Shown here piece after piece: positions 15,493-23,829 of a DNA stretch of 37,600 bases. Source of the stretch: Myxococcota bacterium. GTDB taxonomy: Bacteria; Myxococcota_A; UBA9160; UBA4427. Position 1 is the stretch's first letter; every line of letters starts with the position of its first letter. The translations under genes and the position numbers were made by a program. The stretch spans positions 1-37,600 of the forward strand of contig JASMLK010000069.1 in assembly GCA_030748735.1 (NCBI GenBank). Direction: 5' to 3'. The notes under the pieces were generated by a model. It saw nothing but the letters and a program-made list of their open reading frames with translations. It was not told where the DNA came from and made no database searches.

Positions 15493-17220
15493 CTATTCGA
15501 ACAGCTGAACGATCCGCTCGCAGCGTTCGAGTCGCTCGACGCCACTTTCTTCGATGCGCTTTGCCTCGGCTTCGAGGTCGAGCATGCGTCGGTTGACCCA
15601 GCTTGCCGCGAGGTCTTCGCGCTCGGGGTCGACGTCCGCCTGCAGCAGCAGTTCGGAGCCGACGATCACCGAGATCACCATGTCGGCGACCGGCTTCGAA
15701 CAGAGCAGCGCGTACGAAAAGTCGGAGAGCAGCGCGACCGAAGCTTCCTCGATACGGGCAATGCCCTTGCGCACCTTGTCCGCGTAGGGGTGCAGTTCGG
15801 CGCGCTGGAGCGAGTCGAGTTCCTTGTGGAGTTCGTCGAAGACGATCGTGAGCGCCCCCTTGCCGATTTCCTTGAGCGCGAAGCTCACCTGGATCTCGGA
15901 CGTGCCCTCGTAGATCGTCGTGATGATGGCGTCGTTGTGGAGCTTGCCGACGGCCGACTCGGCCATGAAGCCGATCCCGCCGTGCACCTGGATCGCGGAG
16001 CGCGTGATCCAGTCCGCTGCCTCGGTCGCCATGTACTTCGCGAGCGGGGTGAGGAGCCGCGTGCGGACCGCATTGCGTTCGCGGATGCGTTCGAGTTCGG
16101 TCTTCTCGGCTTCGGAAAGGTCGGGGTTTCGTTTCAGGTGCTGTTCGATTGCGTGGTTGCGGTCGAGCAGCAGTACGCAGCGATAGAGCAGGGCACGGCT
16201 GCCTTCGAGTTCGCGAACCATGCGTGAGAGCAGGTTCTTCATCAGCGGCTGTTGTGCGATCGGCAAGCCGAATTGCTTGCGCTGCTTGGCGTACTGGATG
16301 GCTTCGTTCAGAGCCGCTTCGGCGATCCCGATCCCCTGGGCCGCGACACCGACCCGGGCATTGTTCATCAGGTCGAGCATGGCCTTGAAGCCTTCGCCCT
16401 TCTTTCCAATGCGGTAACCCACGGCATTGTCGAAGCGAATGGCCGCAGTCGGTGAGCAGTGGATGCCCATCTTGTGCTCGAGGCGTTCGACGCTGACACC
16501 GTTGGGCGAACCGTCGCGCCGGGTGCGTGGGCAGATGAAGAGGGAAAGCCCGTTCGTCGTTCCCTTCGAGTCTTCGAAGGTGTCGTCGTCGCGCGCCAGC
16601 ACGAGATGGACTTCCGCGCCGCCGTTGGTGATGAAGATCTTCTCTCCTGTGATCTTCGAAACGTCACCGTCGTCGACTGCACGCGTCTGGATGGCGCCGA
16701 GGTCGGAGCCCGCCTGTGGTTCGGTGAGGTCCATCGAACCCTGGATCTCGCCGCTTGCGAACCGCGGCAGGAATTCGCGTCGCAAGTCCTCCGAGGCGTA
16801 GCGCTGGATGTCTTCGGCCGCGCCGGCCGCGAGACCGACGATCGTCATGAGGCCCGCGTTCGCACGCGAGATCATCTGCAGCACGATGTTGCTCGCGAAG
16901 CCCGGTAGCTCGAAGCCCCCGTACTCCTCGCGCACGCTCAAGGCGACCAGGCCAGCTTCTTTCAGCATGTCATAGGTCTTGCGCGTGGCTTCGGGAACGA
17001 CGACCTCGCCGTCGACGAGTTCGGCGGGTTGATCCCAGGTTTCGCGACAGTCCGCTTCGTTCTCTTCACAGATCGACGCGGCGGTTTCGAGAACGCCGCG
17101 CAGCGCCTCGCGCTCGCTGTCGACGTCGCAGTCCTCCCCCTTGGCGAGGTTGTAGTACTGCTCCCAATCCGCGAGGCGGTCGAGATAGAGGGTGATTCCG
17201 TCGTGGAGATAAGAGGGCAT
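15493..17220 (-). CDS. Acyl-CoA dehydrogenase (large form)
   Basis: A 575-residue FAD-dependent acyl-CoA dehydrogenase that would introduce the alpha,beta double bond in acyl-CoA and pass electrons to an ETF. Domains in order: an N-terminal helical extension (1-80), the helical domain, the beta domain with MDLTEPQAGSDLGAIQTRA (FAD-binding) and EKIFITNGGAEVHLVLARD, then the C-terminal helical domain with QFGLPIAQQPLMKNLL and VHGGIGFMAESAVGKLHNDA. IITTIYEGTSEIQ carries the likely catalytic Glu. About 130 extra residues after the core (FALKEIGKGALTIVFDEL to the end) are typical of the long AidB/ACAD9-like members. AAGGAG stands 7 bases before ATG 17220. It is convergent with the aldolase gene across the palindromic repeat. 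The substrate chain length cannot be read from the sequence. Confidence 0.93.
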   Translation of the reverse strand: MPSYLHDGITLYLDRLADWEQYYNLAKGEDCDVDSEREALRGVLETAASICEENEADCRETWDQPAELVDGEVVVPEATRKTYDMLKEAGLVALSVREEYGGFELPGFASNIVLQMISRANAGLMTIVGLAAGAAEDIQRYASEDLRREFLPRFASGEIQGSMDLTEPQAGSDLGAIQTRAVDDGDVSKITGEKIFITNGGAEVHLVLARDDDTFEDSKGTTNGLSLFICPRTRRDGSPNGVSVERLEHKMGIHCSPTAAIRFDNAVGYRIGKKGEGFKAMLDLMNNARVGVAAQGIGIAEAALNEAIQYAKQRKQFGLPIAQQPLMKNLLSRMVRELEGSRALLYRCVLLLDRNHAIEQHLKRNPDLSEAEKTELERIRERNAVRTRLLTPLAKYMATEAADWITRSAIQVHGGIGFMAESAVGKLHNDAIITTIYEGTSEIQVSFALKEIGKGALTIVFDELHKELDSLQRAELHPYADKVRKGIARIEEASVALLSDFSYALLCSKPVADMVISVIVGSELLLQADVDPEREDLAASWVNRRMLDLEAEAKRIEESGVERLERCERIVQLFE

Positions 17221-17376
17221 TGCGAAGCTCCTTGCGTGGACGCGGCAAACCTTACCCGGAACGCCCGGCCGTGCGGCGCTGCATTTGTGCAGGGTTTGCG
17301 AAATCCGATCGGAAGGCCACGCAAGGGAGTTGAGCTGACGCTGAGTCGCAACCGTGTCGGCCGGATGCCAACGAGA

Positions 17377-17397
17377 AGCGGCGTTGGATTCGCCGCT
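17377..17397 (-). terminator. Candidate terminator hairpin after the CYTH gene
   Basis: AGCGGCG (17377-17383) and CGCCGCT (17391-17397) form a perfect 7-bp stem with a 7-base loop, 10 bp beyond the CYTH stop on the minus strand. The following bases are not U-rich, so termination is only suggested. The rest of the 17221-17407 gap shows nothing else. Confidence 0.4.
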
Positions 17398-17407
17398 GTA
17401 CCCCGGG

Positions 17408-17902
17408 TCAGTCTTCGACCTTCCAGTCCGGGCGGAAGGGGTCGCGTGCCAGGCGAGCGTTCTTGAAGCGCGGGTCGTGACTCACCTCGCGACCGAGCCA
17501 CGGAGGCCGCGGATACGGCTCGTCCTCGCGCTCGAGTTCGACCTCCGCCATGACGAGGCCCTCGTTGTCTCCCTCGAAGACATCGACCTCGAAGACGTGG
17601 CTCTCGACGTCGACGCGATAGCGGGTCTTCTCGATGCGGCCTTCGGTGCAGAGCGCGAGGATGGCCAGCGCGTGATCGCGTGGGATCTCGTACTCGAACT
17701 CGGGCGTCGTGATGCCCTTCGCCTTCCCCTTGATGGTGAGAAACGACCCGCGATCGCCCACGCGCACGCGGACCGTTGGGGCCGGCGAGGCCGTGAGATA
17801 GCCCTGGGCGATGGCTTCGCCCTCGGCCCCGGCCCGCCAGCCGTCACCGGTGACCAGGAATTTACGTTCGATCTCGATGGGGTCGGAGCCCGTGTTCGCC
17901 AT
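17408..17902 (-). CDS. CYTH-domain protein (triphosphate tunnel phosphohydrolase)
   Basis: A 164-residue CYTH protein. EIERKFLV at residues 10-17 is the ExExK metal-binding motif of the triphosphate tunnel fold. Further Arg/Lys/Glu-rich strands follow as expected (TVRVRVGDRGSFLTIKGKAKG, EFEYEIPRDHALAIL, IEKTRYRVD, VFEVDVFEGDNEGLVMAEVE). In bacteria this subfamily mostly hydrolyses inorganic tripolyphosphate; a few members are thiamine triphosphatases or class IV adenylate cyclases, so the substrate is open. Its length equals that of single-domain members. ATG 17902 begins directly at the conserved strand. It lies 58 bp downstream of the topB-recQ fusion gene on the same strand, but a functional link is not obvious. 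Confidence 0.87.
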   Translation of the reverse strand: MANTGSDPIEIERKFLVTGDGWRAGAEGEAIAQGYLTASPAPTVRVRVGDRGSFLTIKGKAKGITTPEFEYEIPRDHALAILALCTEGRIEKTRYRVDVESHVFEVDVFEGDNEGLVMAEVELEREDEPYPRPPWLGREVSHDPRFKNARLARDPFRPDWKVED

Positions 17903-17960
17903 GGATTCTCTTGTTCGTGCGTGGGTGCGGTGCGGGACGAGACGTCGCGCCGAGTGGAGC

Positions 17961-20900
17961 TCAACGTCGTCGACGACTCGACTTTCGCTTGCGACTCGAC
18001 TTCTTGCCAGAGGAGTTTCGGCGACGACTGCCGCGCCGCTTGCGACTGCCGCGCGGTGAGCTTCCTTCGTCGTCCGAAAGGGGGAGGCGGACTTTCGCGA
18101 TGCCGGCCTCGTCGGCGCGTCTGCCCGCCGCGGTGATCACCGGGCGGCGATAGTCGATGCGTTCACCGTCGCTTTCGAAGTGATCTTCCTCGATGTGGAT
18201 CAAGCCCGCGCGATGCAGGCCGGCGAGCAGGCGTTCGAATTCGTTGCGGGGGTAGCCCGAGCCGAAGAGCGACTCGTGCAAACGACCGTTGCTGGCGGCT
18301 CGCTCGTGGGCGAGTGACTTCAAGATTCGCTCCATCGCGCCGCGCTGCCCCTCGGTGGGGGCGTCGAGGGCACTGCAGTGAGCGCCCTCGGGATCGCATG
18401 CGTCGCAGCGCTCGCAGGGCCGGTCGTCGTCCGTGTGGTCCCCGAAGTGGGACACCAGTCTTCGCATGCGGCATTCGTTGCTTTCGGCGAAGCGCACCAT
18501 GTCGCGCAGCTGTTCGCGTCGTTGCCGAAGCTGGCTCTGGTAGGGGGCGCGCCAGTCGTCCGAACCGCGGCTCGCGAATTCGCCCGCATGACGTACGACC
18601 CCGCCGTGGATCCAGAGCTTTTCGAACGCACGCTCGAAGTCGTCGCCTTTGAGTTTCGCCTTGCGCCGCAGGGCGTCGTACGACTTCGGGTCGTCTGCGA
18701 GCGCCTCGTAGAGTCGTTCCAGTTTTTCGGCTGCGGGATAGTCGCGCTCGAGGAACCACTCGAGGGTTCGGCGGTCACCGGGGCCCTGCAGCAGGTACGC
18801 GCGCGAAGGCGCGCCGTCGCGGCCTGCACGACCGATCTCCTGGTAATAGCCTTCGACGCTCGCGGGAAGCGCGAGGTGGATCACGCTTCGCACATCCGCT
18901 TTGTCGATCCCCATGCCGAAGGCCACGGTTGCGACGACGACATCGAGATCGCCACGTAGGAAGGCGGCCTGCACGGCGTCCCGTCGCGCGGGTTCCATGC
19001 CTGCGTGGTAGGCCGCGGCGGGGTATGCCTCGCCGATTTCGTCCGCGAAGGCCTCGGCGCGCTTTCGCGTGGGCGCGTAGACGATGGCCGGCCGCCGTTC
19101 GCGCGGGGCGAGCAGCCGTGCGGCGACTTCGTTGCGCATCGAAGCGGCGAGCTTGATGATTTCGATCGCGATGTTGTCGCGGCGAAAGCCGTGGATCTCG
19201 CGCCGCGCCGACTTCATCGCGAGTTGCTCGATGATGTCTTCCTGCACGCGTTCGGTGGCGGTCGCCGTGAGGGCCACGATCGGAGCGGGACGCAGCTTTG
19301 GCAGATGCTGCTGCAGCATCCGATAGTCGGGACGGAAGTCGTGGCCCCACTGCGAAATGCAGTGGGCTTCGTCGATCGCGACCAGCGTGGGCTTCGTGCG
19401 CGCGAGGAAGTCCACGAAGCCCGGCACGCGCAGCCGTTCGGGGGCGATGAACAGGAAGTCGAGCGCCCCGTCGCGATAGGCGTTGCAGACCGCGCGGGAT
19501 TCCTCGCGGCTGCGTCCCGAGTGGATGCGTTCGGCCGCGAAACCACGCGACACGAGATCGGCGACCTGGTCTTCCATCAAGGCGATGAGGGGACTGATCA
19601 CCAGGGTCGTGCCCGCGCGTGCGATCCCCGGCAGCTGGTAACAGAGCGACTTTCCGGCTCCCGTGGGCATGACGAGCAGGGTGTCTTCGCCCCGGGTGAT
19701 TGCGCGGCAGACGCTTTCCTGATGAGGGCGGAACGTCTTCAGGTCGAAGCGCTCGCGCAGCACTCTTGCGAGGTCTTCGGGCGGGGTTGGCGATCGCTTC
19801 GCCCTGGCGCGGGGCGCAATGGTTGGGGCCGGCCGCGAAGTCGACGGCGCGGGCGCGCGACCGCCTGGCGTGGGCGATCTCGTGGGCACACCTCTGGGCG
19901 ATGGAGCCGGCGGGGGCTTCGTCGCCGCCCTGGGCCGTTGGCTCCGCGTGCGCGTCGTCGCGAGGCTTTCCTTCACCACGGTCGCCACGAAGCCTTCGAT
20001 CTCGCGCATGAAGTCCGCGAGGTTGTCGTCGCCTTGCTGGATCTTTCGAAGACGGGCTTCCCACTGGCCCGTCATCGCGGGGCTGCGTGCCGCGGGATGG
20101 ACGAGGCCGATCAGGCGAATCCCGCGATCGGTTGCGCGGAGCGACTTCTTTTCGCGCTCGAGGAGCGTGCGTTGGAGCAGGGTTTCGATGATGCCGGCTC
20201 GGGTGGCGGGCGTGCCGAGACCGGTTTCGCGCATGGCTTCGGAAAGGCCGCGATCGTCCAGGGTCTTGCCCGCCGTTTCCATCGCGGTGAGCAGCGCCGC
20301 TTCGGTGAAGCGCTGTGGGGGACGGGTCTTCTTGTCGGCGATCTGCACGTCTTCGACCGCGACTTCGAGGCCTTCGCGAAGTGCGGCGGGGAGGTCGGCT
20401 TCGCCGGTCGCTGGGCGCGTGCGCGCGGTCGACTTGCCGGCCGCAGCGCCGGCCGCATCCGACCCGGCCGCACCCCTGGTCGTCGCGCTGCGAGCGCGCG
20501 ACGGCGGGCTCGGGTCGAGGACGCGCCATCCCGGTTGGTCGACCTGGGTCCCCGTACTGCGAAAGTGATCGAGCACTTCGTCCGCGTCCGGTTCCGCGCC
20601 AGGCGAGGCCACGGCCGTCACGACCGTGGTCGTCGAATAGAGATGGTCCGCATGCCACGCGGCCAGTAACCGCCGGCACACCAGGTCGTAGATGCGCGCG
20701 GCGTCGCGGCCGAGGTTCGATGGATCGACCCGGCGATCGGTGGGGATCAGCGCGTGGTGGTCGCCGACTTCCTTGTCGTTCACGAAGCGCGTGCCCAGGG
20801 GACGGGTTCCCGTGTCCGGCGCGAGCTTGCCTTCGTAGGGCGCCCGAATGGCGTCGACGACCTTCGGCAGGGTCGAGGCCACGTCGTTCGAGAGCGCGCG

Positions 20901-22040
20901 ACTGTCGGTGCGCGGATAGCTCAGCAGCTTCTTCTCGTAGAGCGCCTGTGCGATGTCCAGGGTCTTTTGTGCCGAGTATCCGTACAGCCGGTTCGCGTGA
21001 CGCTGGAGTTCGGTGAGGTCGTAGAGCCGAGGGGGTGGCAACTTGCGTTGTCTGGCCGTGCGTGACGCTACCCGCGCGCGACCGTTGGCCACGCGCTCGG
21101 CGATCCTCTCGGCGATGTCGTCGTCTGCTGGGAGCCGCGATGCCGAGTCCCTCGCCTGGTTCCGGGCGCTCGGGTCGAACCAGACCCCCTCGTAGCTTTC
21201 TCGCGCTGGGGTTGCGTTGGCCGGGTCGTCCGTGCTCGCACCCTCGACCGAGAAGGTCGCGAGCACCTCGCGGTACGGCTCGGGGACGAAGTCGCGGATC
21301 TCGATTTCACGCGCCACCACCATGGCAAGGGTCGGCGTCTGCACCCGCCCCACACTCAAGACCTCGCCGCGACCCCCGTGGCGCAGGGTGTAGGCCCTGG
21401 TGAGATTCATCCCGACCAACCAATCGGCACGGCTGCGCGCGCGGGCGGCGTCGGCCAGCCCGTCGAATTCTTTGCTGGAGCGCAGTGACTCGAACCCGGA
21501 GCGAATCGCGCTCGGCGTGAGCGACGAGATCCACAGGCGATCGACGGGGGCGGCCGCGCCCGCCGCTTCGTAGATGAAGCGAAAGATCAATTCGCCCTCG
21601 CGTCCGGCGTCCGTCGCGCACACGATGCGTTCGGTGGTCGGGTCGCAGAGCGCGCGCTTCACGATCTCGAACTGGTCTTTCGTGCGGTCGACCACCCGGA
21701 GAGGCCAGGTCCGCGGAAGCATCGGCAGGGCCTGGTCGCGCCAGCGCTTCCACTGCGGGTCGATCTCGTGAGGCTCGGCGAGGGTGGCGAGATGCCCGAT
21801 CGCCCAGGTCACGCGATAGCCAGCGCCTTCGAGCAGGCCGCCTCGACGGGTCGTGGCACCGAGGACGCCGGCGATCTCGCGCGCGACCGAAGGCTTTTCG
21901 GCGACGACGACCGTCGGGTGGTGGGCGGTTTGGGCGCTCGACCTGGGCAATTTGGGCAGCGGTCCTGAATCCTGACCCCCGATCCCGGTCCGGCGGCCCC
22001 GAAAAGGGGAGCACGCGTTCGGCCCGGTGCGGTTGGCCAT
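17961..22040 (-). CDS. DNA topoisomerase III - RecQ helicase fusion protein
   Basis: One uninterrupted frame of 1359 residues joins two enzymes. The N-terminal half is type IA topoisomerase III: TOPRIM start TVVVAEKPSVAREIAGVLG (Glu48), DAGREGELIFR (from Asp144), VGRVQTPTLAMVV, and the catalytic Tyr375 in LLSYPRTDSRALS. A Pro/Arg-rich linker (about 670-755) leads to RecQ: FRPHQESVCRAI, Walker A MPTGAGKSLCYQLP (Lys797), DEAH from Asp890 (VAIDEAHCISQWGHDFRPDY), motif VI YYQEIGRAGRDG, then the RecQ zinc site C1190/C1209/C1212/C1215. The last 35 residues are a Lys/Arg/Ser tail. RecQ-family helicase with topoisomerase III dissolves double Holliday junctions in other organisms; here both activities are in one chain. 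No HRDC domain is evident. ATG 22040 lacks a clear Shine-Dalgarno and about 40 residues precede the TOPRIM. Confidence 0.93.
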   Translation of the reverse strand: MANRTGPNACSPFRGRRTGIGGQDSGPLPKLPRSSAQTAHHPTVVVAEKPSVAREIAGVLGATTRRGGLLEGAGYRVTWAIGHLATLAEPHEIDPQWKRWRDQALPMLPRTWPLRVVDRTKDQFEIVKRALCDPTTERIVCATDAGREGELIFRFIYEAAGAAAPVDRLWISSLTPSAIRSGFESLRSSKEFDGLADAARARSRADWLVGMNLTRAYTLRHGGRGEVLSVGRVQTPTLAMVVAREIEIRDFVPEPYREVLATFSVEGASTDDPANATPARESYEGVWFDPSARNQARDSASRLPADDDIAERIAERVANGRARVASRTARQRKLPPPRLYDLTELQRHANRLYGYSAQKTLDIAQALYEKKLLSYPRTDSRALSNDVASTLPKVVDAIRAPYEGKLAPDTGTRPLGTRFVNDKEVGDHHALIPTDRRVDPSNLGRDAARIYDLVCRRLLAAWHADHLYSTTTVVTAVASPGAEPDADEVLDHFRSTGTQVDQPGWRVLDPSPPSRARSATTRGAAGSDAAGAAAGKSTARTRPATGEADLPAALREGLEVAVEDVQIADKKTRPPQRFTEAALLTAMETAGKTLDDRGLSEAMRETGLGTPATRAGIIETLLQRTLLEREKKSLRATDRGIRLIGLVHPAARSPAMTGQWEARLRKIQQGDDNLADFMREIEGFVATVVKESLATTRTRSQRPRAATKPPPAPSPRGVPTRSPTPGGRAPAPSTSRPAPTIAPRARAKRSPTPPEDLARVLRERFDLKTFRPHQESVCRAITRGEDTLLVMPTGAGKSLCYQLPGIARAGTTLVISPLIALMEDQVADLVSRGFAAERIHSGRSREESRAVCNAYRDGALDFLFIAPERLRVPGFVDFLARTKPTLVAIDEAHCISQWGHDFRPDYRMLQQHLPKLRPAPIVALTATATERVQEDIIEQLAMKSARREIHGFRRDNIAIEIIKLAASMRNEVAARLLAPRERRPAIVYAPTRKRAEAFADEIGEAYPAAAYHAGMEPARRDAVQAAFLRGDLDVVVATVAFGMGIDKADVRSVIHLALPASVEGYYQEIGRAGRDGAPSRAYLLQGPGDRRTLEWFLERDYPAAEKLERLYEALADDPKSYDALRRKAKLKGDDFERAFEKLWIHGGVVRHAGEFASRGSDDWRAPYQSQLRQRREQLRDMVRFAESNECRMRRLVSHFGDHTDDDRPCERCDACDPEGAHCSALDAPTEGQRGAMERILKSLAHERAASNGRLHESLFGSGYPRNEFERLLAGLHRAGLIHIEEDHFESDGERIDYRRPVITAAGRRADEAGIAKVRLPLSDDEGSSPRGSRKRRGSRRRNSSGKKSSRKRKSSRRRR

Positions 22041-22138
22041 GTGGGTTCGAAGGAAAGGGTTCTGGGGGGACCGCGCTGGGGGGGCGCCGGCGCAGGATAG
22101 CGCGGCGCTTGCTCTCGCGGAGGGGCACGCGCATCATC

Positions 22139-22155
22139 GGTGCCGCAACGGCACC
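22139..22155. other. Perfect hairpin in the topB-recQ/murA divergent region
   Basis: GGTGCCG (22139-22145), loop CAA, CGGCACC (22149-22155): a 7-bp perfect stem. It lies midway in the 205-bp gap between the divergent fusion gene and murA. It could be an operator or RNA structure; no known class is recognised. Confidence 0.4.
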
Positions 22156-22198
22156 CGCCCAGGCGGTGTCGGACGGTGTCGAATGCGTCGCGCGGCCA

Positions 22199-22216
22199 CC
22201 GACCGTTTCCGGTCGG
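22199..22216. other. Perfect hairpin upstream of the murA ribosome-binding site
   Basis: CCGACCG (22199-22205), loop TTTC, CGGTCGG (22210-22216): a 7-bp stem ending 14 bases before the G-rich Shine-Dalgarno of murA. It could affect translation start or bind a regulator. Confidence 0.4.
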
Positions 22217-22245
22217 GGTGGCGAACGTTGGGGGGGGAGACGCAA

Positions 22246-23526
22246 GTGAGTCATTTCGTGATCGAGGGCGGACGCCCGATCAAGGGACACGTTCGGGTCA
22301 GCGGCAACAAGAATGCCTCGCTGCCGATGATCGCCGCGGCGCTGCTCACGGACGAAGAGGTCGTGCTCGAGAACGTCCCGGTCATCCGCGACGTCGCCAG
22401 CATGCTCGAGATCGCCGAGTACCTCGGATGCAGCGTCGAGCGCGAGGGTGCGACGGTGCGCATCCGTGCCCGCGAGATCACGACCCACGAGATTCCCTGG
22501 GAACTCTGCGAGAAGAACCGAACGAGCTTTCTCTTCGTCGCGCCGCTGCTTCACCGCGTTGCCGAAGCCGACGTGCATCCACCCGGTGGTGACCTGATCG
22601 GGCGCCGCCGCCTCGACGCGCACTTCTACGGCTTCGAAAAACTCGGTTGCCGCGTCGACCCCGACGACTATCGGCTTTCGGTCGAAGATGGGATGCGGGG
22701 CACCGTGCTCTTCTTCGACGAAGCCAGTGTGACCGCGACCGAGCACATCATGATGGCCGCCGTACTGGCCGAGGGTGTCACGGAAATCCGCAACGCCGCG
22801 AGCGAACCGCATGTGCAGGACCTCGCAGCCATGCTGGTCAAGATGGGCGCGCAAATCTCGGGGATCGGCACCAACGCGCTCGTCGTGACCGGCGTCCCGC
22901 AACTCCACGGCACACGTCATCGCATCGAAGGCGATCACATCGAAGCGGGTAGCTACCTGGCACTCGGTGCGGCGCTGGGCGGCGAAATGGTGGTCGAGGG
23001 GATTCGCGGCAGTCACTACTGGATGATCCACCGCGTGTTCGAACGCTTCGGGCTCGACCTCGAAATCGGGCCCGATTCGATTTACCTGGCGGGCGATCAG
23101 GTCCCGCGCATTCGACCGGACGTCGGCGGCAAGACTCCCTGCGTCGACGACGGTCCGTGGCCGCAGTTTCCTTCGGATCTGATGAGCAGCATGTTGGTGT
23201 TGGCGACCCAGAGCCACGGTTCGGTGTTGTTCTTCGAAAAGCTCTTCGAAAGCCGCATGTACTTCGTCGACCCGCTGATCCAGATGGGCGCGAACATCGT
23301 CGTCTGCGATCCGCATCGTGTGGTGATCTCGGGCAAGACCCCCCTGGTCGGGCAAACGGTGCGTAGCCCCGACATTCGCGCGGGGATGGCGCTCATCATT
23401 GCGGCGCTTTGCGCGACGCGGCGTCCGAGCATCGTGCAGAACGCCGAAATCGTGGACCGCGGCTACGAAGACATCGTGGGCAAGCTCACGGCCTTGGGCG
23501 CGGCGATCGAGCGTGTGGACGACTAG
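22246..23526 (+). CDS. murA: UDP-N-acetylglucosamine 1-carboxyvinyltransferase (MurA) with Asp at the catalytic Cys position
   Basis: A 426-residue EPSP-synthase-fold enzyme for the first committed step of peptidoglycan synthesis, adding enolpyruvyl from PEP to UDP-GlcNAc in the cytoplasm. SGNKNASLPMIAAALL carries the Lys-Asn pair, KNRTSFLFVAPLL the PEP-binding Arg, FPSDLMSSMLVLAT the catalytic Asp, and VDRGYEDIVGKLTALGAAIE the C-terminal signature. The active-site loop reads HPPGGDLIGRRRLDAHF: Asp116 stands where E. coli has Cys115, the residue alkylated by fosfomycin. Family members with Asp there are naturally insensitive to that drug. GTG 22246 follows a GGGGGGGAGA Shine-Dalgarno and starts at the first beta strand; the frame is open further upstream but without coding bias. 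The WPQFPSD context is unusual, so a MurA paralogue with modified specificity is possible. Its TAG belongs to the 33-bp repeat. Confidence 0.85.
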   Translation: MSHFVIEGGRPIKGHVRVSGNKNASLPMIAAALLTDEEVVLENVPVIRDVASMLEIAEYLGCSVEREGATVRIRAREITTHEIPWELCEKNRTSFLFVAPLLHRVAEADVHPPGGDLIGRRRLDAHFYGFEKLGCRVDPDDYRLSVEDGMRGTVLFFDEASVTATEHIMMAAVLAEGVTEIRNAASEPHVQDLAAMLVKMGAQISGIGTNALVVTGVPQLHGTRHRIEGDHIEAGSYLALGAALGGEMVVEGIRGSHYWMIHRVFERFGLDLEIGPDSIYLAGDQVPRIRPDVGGKTPCVDDGPWPQFPSDLMSSMLVLATQSHGSVLFFEKLFESRMYFVDPLIQMGANIVVCDPHRVVISGKTPLVGQTVRSPDIRAGMALIIAALCATRRPSIVQNAEIVDRGYEDIVGKLTALGAAIERVDD

Positions 23527-23555
23527 CCCGGATGTTCATGAATAATGCGGGCTAG
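23523..23555. repeat. 33-bp intergenic palindromic repeat, copy 2 (inverted)
   Basis: This is the exact reverse complement of the repeat at 15445-15477, with CTAGCCCG and CGGGCTAG ends. Here the element is part of two genes. TAG at 23524-23526 is the murA stop. On the other strand the repeat encodes the last residues (SPHYS) and TGA (23536-23538) of the FHA gene. Confidence 0.8.
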
Positions 23556-23829
23556 CGACGCGGCCGAATTCGATGCGATCCCCTTCCTTCAGGCACGCCG
23601 CCCGCACGGCAGTGCCGTTCACCAGCGTCGGGTTCGTTGCGTTGCGATGATGCTCGAGGGTCGGGCCGTCTGCGCCATTGCGGATTACGGCTTGCCGAGC
23701 CGAAACCCTGGCGTCCCGGAGCAGGATGCCACCACGCGTCTCGGACGACTCGAGGCGGCGCCCGAGGATGGTCTCCTCGCCCGGAAGCGTGAAGCGCTGG
23801 CCGGCATCGGCTCCGCTGAACACGAGCAA
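23536..23829 (-). CDS. Short FHA-domain protein (start uncertain, possibly truncated)
   Basis: About 97 residues forming nearly one forkhead-associated domain, a phosphothreonine-binding beta sandwich. LVFSGADAGQRFTLPGEE is the first strand pair, TILGRR the conserved Gly-Arg, LLRDARVSARQAVIRNG the SxxH-like loop (here SARQ, so the His is lost), and HRNATNPTLVNG the NGxxxN-type loop. No ATG or GTG with a ribosome-binding site exists at this point. TTG at 23829 is the first start-like codon, yet the same frame stays open upstream to about 24020 with good codon bias (RWLQARKNRTNQDGRRSSDD) and no start codon. The gene may therefore be the 3' part of a longer decayed or frameshifted gene. The C-terminal residues come from the palindromic repeat, another sign of secondary change. 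It is convergent with murA. Confidence 0.6.
   Translation of the reverse strand: MLVFSGADAGQRFTLPGEETILGRRLESSETRGGILLRDARVSARQAVIRNGADGPTLEHHRNATNPTLVNGTAVRAACLKEGDRIEFGRVASPHYS

Noticed and set aside
19005..20669. Long plus-strand frame inside topB-recQ
   Set aside because: It is antisense to conserved RecQ and topoisomerase motifs and has no recognisable domain or ribosome-binding site.
22027..22245. N-terminal extension of MurA
   Set aside because: The 73 extra residues do not match the family, and a G-rich Shine-Dalgarno precedes GTG 22246.
21307..23355. Minus-strand frame of 682 codons across topB-recQ and murA
   Set aside because: It crosses the divergent promoter region and is out of frame with the fusion gene and antisense to murA.
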